From Cololabis saira (Eukaryota > Chordata > Actinopteri > Beloniformes > Belonidae), in NCBI RefSeq assembly GCF_033807715.1, contig NC_084599.1:34120750-34184749 (forward strand): a DNA stretch of 64,000 bases. Reading direction: 5' to 3'. How positions within the stretch are numbered: position 1 is the stretch's first letter; each line of letters starts with the position of its first letter. Both the position numbers and the translations under genes were made by a program. Positions 55,825 through 64,000 of this stretch are shown piece by piece. The notes under the pieces were generated by a model that saw only the letters and a program-made list of their open reading frames with translations, was not told where the DNA came from and did no database searches.

Positions 55825-56508
55825 CAGTGACTACGTTTACATGCAGTCAAAATTCGGGTTATTGCTAATATTCCGGTTACTGAAACATTCTGAATATTCC
55901 GTTTAAATGTGTGAGCAAACAGGGTTATCCCTGTTTACATGGTAATTAATCATTCGGGATATCTCGATCAAACCAACGACGCACGGAGAACATGATGGCG
56001 CAATTCCCGTCATTTCCGCTAATTCTTCCTGTATCCAAATTCAAAACAAATGCTGCTTCGCGCAACTTTTCGCTCACCTTCTTGTAAATCTCACTATCCC
56101 GGTACTTTTTACCGTCTGCAAATGCCAAAATGTTCATATCCTTCATTACATTTATGAAGTGATTAGTCTCCTCCTCACTCCAAAAGTGTGGCGTGGTCTT
56201 GCGTTTCTCCGTGTTTAGAAGAACTTCCTGGACTCAAAAGACCAGGATTCCTTGTGAACAGAGCATGCGCAGAAAACAAATTCATGTTCCGTTGGATCAG
56301 GATATTCCGTTTGGCGTTTACATGACCGAATATTCGGGTTTTAAAAGGAGTAACCCAGGGGTCATATTCGGGTTTTTAAAAACCGGAATATGAGCTAATT
56401 CAGGTTATTCAAAGGGGTTATTGGTGTTTACATGGCCGTGCAAATTCGGGTTATTGCCAATATTGGGGTTTTAAAAGGGTTATTGAGTGCATGTAAATGC
56501 AGTCACTG
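55825..56508 (+). mobile_element. Harbinger-type non-autonomous element with MYB/SANT-like remnant
   Basis: The inverted ends are CAGTGACTACGTTTACATGC and GCATGTAAATGCAGTCACTG. On the minus strand (56205-55946) it encodes TPHFWSEEETNHFINVMKDM, then NILAFADGKKYRDSEIYKKV, a MYB/trihelix DNA-binding domain like that in the second gene of PIF/Harbinger transposons. No transposase. Confidence 0.78.
55946..56205 (-). pseudogene. MYB/SANT-like (trihelix) gene fragment
   Basis: A frame of about 85 residues beginning near EKRKTTPHFWSEEE, then the NILAFADGKK and SEKLREAAF blocks. The helix pattern and the Trp/Phe core fit a trihelix domain. It is truncated and carried in the element at 55825-56508. 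Confidence 0.7.
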
Positions 56509-57616
56509 ATTACACCGGTTTACTGCACAGTGAGACTTCAGGGCTTGTGTCTCCATCAGCTTCAAAAGTGGAGCAGCGCGGTGTGAACGGCGGAGAGAGG
56601 GAGGTTTCAGAGTCTGGCACGGCTCGCTCGTCCCAGAGTGTTTGTGCACAGACATCTGCACAGGGCAACACAAAGGGGCCTCTGTATCGTCAGAAACACA
56701 CAAGGCTTCTCGCACTCTTGACTCAGCAAGTTCGATAGCATTTCCCCCCCCTCTTGTGTCTCCCCTCCTCGGCCTTTCTCCTCTCCTGTTATTCCTTCCT
56801 GTTTTCATCTCAGCTCCACCTTCACTCTCCCCTCCTCGCCGTCCCCCCGGCCTGAATTATTCATGTTCGGTTCACTGTGCCAAACGGCCAGTGCACCGCT
56901 CGTACAGAAGGATTCATTTCAGCCGGGCCTTGTTTCGCAGTGTTTGTGTGTTTGTGGTGATAGTTGAGGCATGTGTGAGTGGGTGAATTGGATAATAGGG
57001 AGGTGGGAGCTGGGCTGCCGGGGCAACCGATTGAAAGGATCAGGCTCAGCAAAAAAGATCTGCTGTAACATGAAGGGAAAACATTTCAGGATGTTTCAGT
57101 TCAGTTGTCAACAGTGCTGCTGTTGCAAGCTGTTTATTTGGTTCCTGTGCACATTTATAAACATTTTAATAGCTTCCTCAGGACACGGTAGCACAAAAAG
57201 TATGAAAAGGGGTATTCTCAAGGATGAAAGTGAACCAACTGATCCCACTCACCACAGCTCTCCACAAGTCATATGTGTCTGTTTTGCACAAAAGCGTTTG
57301 TCATTCATAACTGGGGAATTTTCCTCTCAGCCGGAAAGACCCACGAGGGCCATTGCTGTAAAACGAAAGCCCTTCGAGTGCAGTGATGATCCAGGCACTG
57401 GTTCCATGCCCCGAGAAGTCTCTTTCTCTTTCTTCGTTTCATCTGTAGTCAACTTTTAACTTGTTTACGTCGATACTGTTTGTTTGTTCTCCTGGCCGAG
57501 GAGACATTTTGCAGAGAAAATAAAAGTACGTGGCAGAATTGTTCGACAGTTTTCTTTAGCGTGCGTGAAAACATCGACGGTGGCGCATCCTGGATAGCTT
57601 ATATGGTTTCAGTTAA

Positions 57617-58681
57617 CCCTTGTGCTGTCTTTGGGTCAAGGGAGGGTGAAGGGAGAAAAGATGGAATGAAGGAAGGGAGAAAAGATGGAAGGAAGGAAAG
57701 AAGGAAGTGGAGAAGAAAGGAGAAAAAGAAGGAAAGGAGGAAGGAAGTAGGAACTGGAGTAAGGAAGGGAGAAAAGATGGAAGGGAGGAAAGATGGAAGG
57801 AAGTAGGAAAAGGAGTAAGGAAGGGAGAAAAGATGGAAGGGAGGAAAGAAGGAAGGGAGGAAGGAGAAAAGCAGGAAAGAAGGAAGGAAGTAGGAAGGGG
57901 AGTAAGGAAAGGAGAAAAGATGGAAGGAAGGAAAGAAGGAAGCAAGGAAGAAAGGAGAAAAGAAGGAAAGAAGGAAGGAAGTAGGAAAGGGAGTAAGGAA
58001 GGGAGAAAAGATGGAAGGAAGGAAAGAAGGAAGGAAGTAGGAAGGGGAGTAAGGAAAGGAGAAAAGATGGAAGGGAGGGAGAAAGGAAGGAAAGAAGGGA
58101 GAAAAGGAAAGAAGGAAGTAAGGAAGAAAGAAGGAATGAAGGAATGGAGAAAAGATGGAAGGGAGGAAAGATGGAAGAAAGGGAGAAAAGAGGAAAGAAG
58201 GAAGGAAGTAGGAAAGGGAGTAAGGAAAGGAGAAAAGATGGAAGGAAGGAAAGAAGGAAGCAAGGAAGAAAGGAGAAAAGAAGGAAAGAAGGAAGGAAGT
58301 AGGAAAGGGAGTAAGGAAGGGAGAAAATATGGAAGGGAGGAAAGAAGGAAGTAAGGAGGAAAGGAGAAAAGAAGGAAAGAAGGAAGAAAGTAGGAATGGG
58401 AGTAAGGAAGGGAGAAAAGATGGAAGGGAGGGAGGAAGGAATGGAGAAAAGGAAAGAAAGAAGGGAGAGAAGAAGGAAGGAATGGAGAAAATAAGGAAAG
58501 AAGGAAGGAAAAGCAAAGAAGGTAATAAAGGAACGAATGACGAAACGGAGGTAGGAAGAAAAAGGAGTAATGGAGGGTAAAAAAGGAGGAAAAGAGGAAA
58601 GGAAGAAGGAAGGAGAGAGCATGGCAGGGGGAAAGAAGGATAGAAGAATTGGGTCATTTTGACCCAAAGACAGCACAAGGG
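57617..58681 (+). mobile_element. piggyBac-like MITE filled with a purine minisatellite
   Basis: The ends CCCTTGTGCTGTCTTTGGGT and ACCCAAAGACAGCACAAGGG are inverted and flanked by TTAA (57613-57616 and 58682-58685), the piggyBac signature. About 970 bp between them is almost all A and G. Confidence 0.9.
57640..58650 (+). repeat. Purine-rich minisatellite (GGAAGGGAGAAAAGATGGAA type)
   Basis: Irregular units of about 50-90 bp built from GAAAAGATGGAAGG, GAAAGAAGGAAG and TAGGAA(A/G)GGGAGTAAGG. A 359-residue minus frame across it is an artefact. Confidence 0.93.
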
Positions 58682-58685
58682 TTAA

Positions 58686-59930
58686 AAAACATGGCGTCCT
58701 TGGTCTGCACCCCTTCTTGTTTTGTCTGATGAAAGGAGGTAAAGAAGCTAAAATCAGGAGCTTAGCTCAGCGATTTCATGTGCACACTTTCTCAGTAACG
58801 AACTGGGAAAACTGGGCGGTAAAAATCAACCTTATAATACTGAAATAAAAGGCTGAACATTTTGGAGAGGAGCGTGGAAAGAATGCAAAGGGCCCAAATC
58901 TAATATCCATCAGGACCTAACCCACTTCCACTGTGTTTGGGTGTGTGTGTGAGTGAAAGTGTGTGTTTAATCTCCAGAGACTCTTTTCGAGCACCTCTCC
59001 GTTCCCGTAATTTGACTGAAAACTGCTTTCATGCATAAATATTTTCATTCTAGGAAAACAAACATAAGGCTCTTTGGGTGGTTTGCATTCTCTTATCAGG
59101 CGTGTAAAATGACTTCTTACACGCCTGATAAGAGGCTGCAGAGTTGATCCTTTTGTATTTCGTCTACTATAACAAAACCTGGCCTTGGAAAGGTTCTGCA
59201 AACACAAGTCTTTATACGGCGTTTCATAGTCTTCAACCTTCAAGAAGAGATTGTTGGAAGTCACACTCTCCGACACACCACTGAACACCTTTGAAGCAGT
59301 GCACGCTGTAGCAATCTGCTTTAACATCTGCAGGAACTGGGGGTTCAGTCGCCAATAAACCATTTATTCAGATATTCTTTTTCAACCAGCTGAAAAGTCC
59401 AAGTCTGAACGTTCAAATTACCGATGAAAGACTGACTAACCTCTGCTTCTATCATACTGTTTGGCCTCTTGGTCTGAAGCTTTCACATTCATGCCTTTTG
59501 TCCACCTTGGGGACATTTGAGTTGGACAAAAACACTCATATTTTAGCATGGTTTGGATCCCAGTGTCTTTTTCTAATCTGTTCTTCAATTGGCAATTCAC
59601 CCTGAGAACTTTTTCCCTGTGTGATGTTTCTTTTCTGAAATGATGGATATTTTCTGTATTTGGTTAAGGTGGGAAAAAAAGGAAAATACCTGATTAATGG
59701 AATCAGTAAATGAGCCTGAGGGGAGCGGCTTGCAGTATTTAAAGAGGGCTGAAATAGCTCAGAGGGGGAGTGTGTTGCATGGCCGGCAATGGGAAGGACC
59801 TCATAGAGAAACATTTTGTTGCGTTGTGTTTTTTTTTTTTTTTTCAAAGTCTGTAAATATGTAAATAGCCTTTGCCCTGGAGTTTTCTTTTGTCTTTATT
59901 TTTTTTGTTATTTATTTTATTTGTCCCGTA
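58686..59930. other. dnajc6 intron 2; no recognised feature
   Basis: A perfect short inverted repeat at about 59098-59133 (CAGGCGTGTAAAATGAC ... TTACACGCCTGATAAGAG) is the only structure seen. Confidence 0.35.
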
Positions 59931-59934
59931 GGGA

Positions 59935-60360
59935 GATTTGTCTTCACTGACAGCACATTTCATCAACACCAACAATAAATAAATGACATAAATATCAACA
60001 AAGTGGACAGATGGAGGGTAGTGGGCTGATATGTTGGTTCGGTGGGTGACTGATGTCTTGTACTATGGTGTTGGCTAGGTGTGAGATGGATTTGTTATTT
60101 TGTTTTGTAAGGTTGGGTGTGGGGAGACCGATTATTTTAGCAGCTGTGTTTGTGATGCGTGTGAGTTTGGCCCGGTTGGTGACAGATAGCATATTGAAGA
60201 AACATGCCACATGGGTTGAATGATGTTTTGGTAGAGTAGTAACAGGAGATGGGGTCCAACGTAAAGTCCTTTAAGTTTGCTGATGGCTGACAGTCTTTTC
60301 TGAATGTCTGTGGTGTGCTGATCAAAGGTGAGTTTATTGTCCAGAGTAGGCCAGCCGACA
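59935..60360 (-). pseudogene. LINE reverse transcriptase C-terminal fragment
   Basis: The minus strand reads TLDNKLTFDQHTTDIQKRLS, LKGLYVGPHLLLLLYQ, and in another frame CFFNMLSVTNRAKLTRITNT and AAKIIGLPTP. These are the usual fish LINE blocks; it ends in a GGGAGATTTGTC-type tail near 59940. Confidence 0.83.
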
Positions 60361-60369
60361 GTCTTGCCT

Positions 60370-61190
60370 GGGACAAAATAATCTAAGATGGGCCCCCCTG
60401 CGCCCGGATCTCTCCTTCTCCCTCTTCCTCTCTGCTCTTCCTTTCCTCTCCTCTCCCTCTCCTGTTCCTCTCCTCTCTCTGTGCAAAAGACAAGTGACAG
60501 GCATTGACAATAATGTAGATAGAACATTCTTATTTACAATAACGGCCTGGCAAGCGACAAGGACCACTTGGGGGGAAAGGAAGTGGGCCAGGGAGTAAAA
60601 CACAGTAAAACTGTAGCTCTACAAAGGTAGAAAACCATTAGGTAGCATTTTTTGGTAGGGTAGCAAAAATCGACAGATAGACGCTATTGGTTTATGCGGT
60701 GGTAGCATTTTACGACGAAGCAGCAGAAATCGACAGAACACCGGCTCGGGCTGCGCATGCGCCCAGAGCGACTGCTTCCCCACCGAGCTCAGCGGCGCGC
60801 GAGACGGACCTGCCGCGGGGTTTGCGCCTCGCCTGCGTCCGAATTGAACATTTAGACCAGACAATTTTTTTGTTGTTTTTGTTTTGTTTTTTCAGATCTG
60901 GGCTTCCCGAAAAACGTTCGCGGCTTGAGCCTAAATAGCCACCCCCTAGATCCGCCTCTGGTTGGCTGCGCTGTTTCTTACCTTGCTCTACGCTGACTTT
61001 ATTAATTCCAGCTTCACGGTCACCACCTTTTTTAAAATATTTGTGTAGAGAATCTCTGAGGCCTCTATTTTCTTCTTCTCTTCTTCTCTTTTCTCTTCTT
61101 TTCTGAGCACCGGACTTGTGCTGACCGGACATTTTGAGGGCACTGAACTTCAAATTAAATGATAACATCAAATTTTGATCAGCGGCCAAA
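60370..61190 (-). mobile_element. Decayed hAT element(s), one probably inside another
   Basis: On the minus strand 61130-60990 encodes MSGQHKSGAQKRREKRRREE and GLRDSLHKYFKK, like the start of TTF/HAT-type transposases. Right next to it lies an element end, CCAGAGGCGGATCTAGGGGG (minus, 60960-60941), typical of a different hAT insertion. Outer limits are uncertain. Confidence 0.55.
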
Positions 61191-61399
61191 CCATTTTTGT
61201 GTTGGGGGTGGGGGGGTTCTTGACCACTATTTCAAGGACAATTAGGAAGAAAACAAATAACAAGCTTTTATGTAAATCAAATACAACATATTTTTTTCCA
61301 CAAATAGGCATATTTTGAAACATTTTGAAAAATGATTCCATAATTTAATGAGGGCCCAGTTCTGGCCCCCCCCCTACCCTGGGCCCGGGACAACAGACC

Positions 61400-62705
61400 C
61401 GTTTCTCCCCCGTTTGTCGGCGGGCGTGGTCCAGAGTTATTCCCAGATATTGGAACATGTGTCCACTGTGTCAACTGTTTGGGTGTTTATGATGGTGAGG
61501 TTCTGGGGTGAGGGAGGGCTGAACAGTTATTCCTTTCTCACTGTGGAGCACAAGGTGGGACAAGCGAGCACAATAAAACCACCAACACCTGAAATGGGAC
61601 TACGCCATTTTTGTTTTCACAAAGAACTACGTCACTGGGATATTTTAGTTTCCTTGATCCTTCTCTCTCCTGTCCTCATTATCCTTCATAGGATGGCACA
61701 AGAAGGGTTTATGGTGCATCAAAGGTCTTTTTTAAAAATTTTTTTAATTAATCATTCATTCAAACCCCCCAAACAGTCCCTTATGTAAGTTTTTCCAAGG
61801 CAGACGTCACAAACGCTGCTGACAGGATCTCTGTTTAAACCTACGATCACTCAGCATTAATCGTTTATGACGGGCTGGATCGTATCAGGCATGCCCCTCT
61901 CGACAGAATCAAAAGCCGCTTGACAGCAGGACTTAAACACCTCACAGTCAGACAGCATCCAGGAATCCATTTTGGGACTGCAGATGCTGCGTTTTGATCT
62001 GGTACATCACCTCCCTGTGCCCGAACCTTTCAAATATTTACTCAAATCTGAGCCGCGGTTGTGAAAAGTGTTCAGCAGGTGAGAGTTCCTCTATTCAAAT
62101 GTTGTGGATGAAGAAGTGTGGTGAAATGAGATTTTCCAAACCCTGTCTTCAATCGCCGAGGAGAGATATGAACACATGACAAAAATGCTACCTCGCGTAC
62201 CAGCGTTTGCCACTCTGGTGCCCAGAAGTTTTGGATCAGATGGTCAGGTGGCTGACGGACATCAGGTCCATTTGGACAGGATTAAAATTATCTGGGGACC
62301 TGCAGTCGTTTTGTAATAATCACTGTGGACCGCTGGGATTTCAATCCCGTGCGAATGCACCATGTCTGTTATTTCTAAACTAAAAATTCCACCGAAAATG
62401 ACCTTCCCCACCTCAGCAAACGCAGAGGTCATGAGATAATTATAGTAATCTTAAAAACAAAACAAAAAACAAACGAAATCCTCTCGCTGCCTTTTCTGCC
62501 TCTTTCCTGTCATAATTCTGGCAAATGCAACAAGTACTATGATAATATATTATGACTTTAAAATATATACACCACATAAAGTTTGATGATCTGATATTTT
62601 TAGGTAATAAACATACAGAAATTAATCAACACTCAAGCAACTAAACACCCAGCATATCAGTTTTGCTTCTCGTTGCTTTCATTTTTTAATCTTTTTCTTA
62701 CATAC
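61400..62705. other. dnajc6 intron 2; no recognised feature
   Basis: Only short frames. No auxilin exon 3 (PTEN-like domain start) is visible. Confidence 0.3.
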
Positions 62706-62706
62706 A

Positions 62707-62892
<186 letters not shown>

Positions 62893-62897
<5 letters not shown>

Positions 62898-64000
62898 TTT
62901 ATATATGAACCTCAAGTGTCAAATTCTTAATCAATAGAGAGTGGATATTGAATTTTATGTGCACAGTGAATAATCCTGCATGCGTAGCACTAAATAAAGC
63001 CTGTAGACAGTCACTATGGGATGAAATAATAGCACTGAGGTGCATTCAGCATTCAAAATAATTTATATATATTCACGGATATTCACAGAAAAAAAAGAAC
63101 ATTTCCAAGTGGAAGTTTAGATCTTCTTTCTTCTGGCTCATTTCGGTCTCCTACAAGCACTTGCATCTTGATTTAATTGTCTGCAAACCTGTCCTCAGGG
63201 GTCAGAGAGAGTATTCATTTGCAACCTCCGTAGTCATTAGCCGCCTACATTTAAACTTGACACCTGAACTGTTTTTCTCCTCTAATAACCAACCGGCTAT
63301 TTCTGGACAGCAGCAGGTAATGACCGCAGACTTACGCCGCACATCACGACACCACCGTCCTCTTAAGAACCGATCCCTCATTAAGTTGAAACAACACAGG
63401 AAAACATTTTGTTACATGCTTTTTTTGTTTGTTGTAACTCTGGCATCAACGCAGAACTGCACCAAAATATATTATATATTATAATTATACACTAATGAAA
63501 CTCCAGGCAGGACGTTCCTATTGTTTTATTCACATTTAGCATCTAAAGCGAACCCCTAGGTGTGCTGGTTGTCTCTTGGCCTGAAGGAGACGACCATGGC
63601 CACAGGATTACATAAGCGGGACTGGAACTGAATCTGGGTCATATGGCACCGTTCCATGACCGCATGACGACGCCTGCCCCACATCGGTGTAACTCCAGGG
63701 ATTTTCACAGCAGGCAACAAGCCCGCCCCGTTTGATCGCAGTAGCTTACAAATATGCCTTATTTCTACTGCTGGTAGGTGCAAGATGCAGGATTTTTTTT
63801 TTTTTTTTGGGGGGGGGACAGGTCGTCATTTATCCAAAAGAACAAATCTCAGTCCATCCCTACTCTGCTTCTGCCTGATAGATTTCATATGTGCCATGCT
63901 CCAGTTATACTGATGTACTGGTGTGTGTGTCAGTGTGTGTGTGTGTGTGTGTGTATATGCATTGCAGATGCTCCAAGTGGGGGAATTAAAAAAAAGAAAG
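62893..64000. other. dnajc6 intron 2; simple repeats only
   Basis: Poly-T/poly-G at 63792-63818 and a GT run near 63921-63953. No exon recognised. Confidence 0.35.

Noticed and set aside
57599..58678. A 359-residue minus-strand open frame (Phe/Leu/Pro/Ser-rich)
   Set aside because: It lies wholly in the purine minisatellite of a piggyBac-like MITE; codon content simply reflects the repeat.

Overview
This is a 64 kb window of vertebrate nuclear DNA, almost certainly from a teleost fish. Vertebrate gene structure with GT/AG introns is clear. The non-coding DNA is dense in element classes typical of fish genomes: hAT-, Tc1/mariner-, piggyBac- and Harbinger-type short elements, LINE 3' tails with short repeated motifs, a tRNA-derived SINE, and very long microsatellites. 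Nothing suggests bacteria, and there is no operon, CRISPR array or rRNA.

Two host genes are supported, both on the + strand. The first is a complete AK4 (mitochondrial adenylate kinase 4) at 18167-26968: five coding exons whose phases all match, encoding 226 residues, followed by a long 3' UTR that may end near 28.7-28.9 kb. The second is the 5' end of DNAJC6 (auxilin): first coding exon 42946-43138, second 53770-53905, with the remaining exons beyond the window. A candidate alternative first exon lies at 34614-34635. AK4 followed by DNAJC6 on the same strand is the order seen in human 1p31, which supports both names. In that order JAK1 lies upstream on the opposite strand. No JAK1 coding exon was found here, but a GC-rich block at 15.8-16.15 kb carries minus-strand splice donors and could be its non-coding first exon.

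Layout: 1-15 kb is intergenic or a neighbouring intron. It holds a local tandem duplication, a SINE split from its probable tail, an 8-bp-TSD hAT element, a 3.7 kb LTR element with no recognisable retroviral gene, a decayed Tc1 transposase gene with a second hAT copy inside it, and LINE pieces. 15-18.2 kb is GC-rich promoter sequence. 18.2-29 kb is AK4. 29-42.5 kb is repeat-rich intergenic DNA containing the possible upstream DNAJC6 promoter. 42.5-64 kb is DNAJC6 exon 1, intron 1, exon 2 and the start of intron 2, crowded with nested transposons.

The most interesting points are: an 11-CAG tract in the DNAJC6 5' leader that encodes a 47-residue polyglutamine upstream ORF; a putative second DNAJC6 promoter/first exon with the correct splice phase; an LTR element identified as minus-strand by a tRNA-Trp-like primer-binding site; short transposons that carry kilobase-scale purine tracts between intact ends; and local duplications that preserve the empty sites of transposon insertions. 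I found no convincing wholly new biological system. Most long open frames in the window are microsatellite artefacts.
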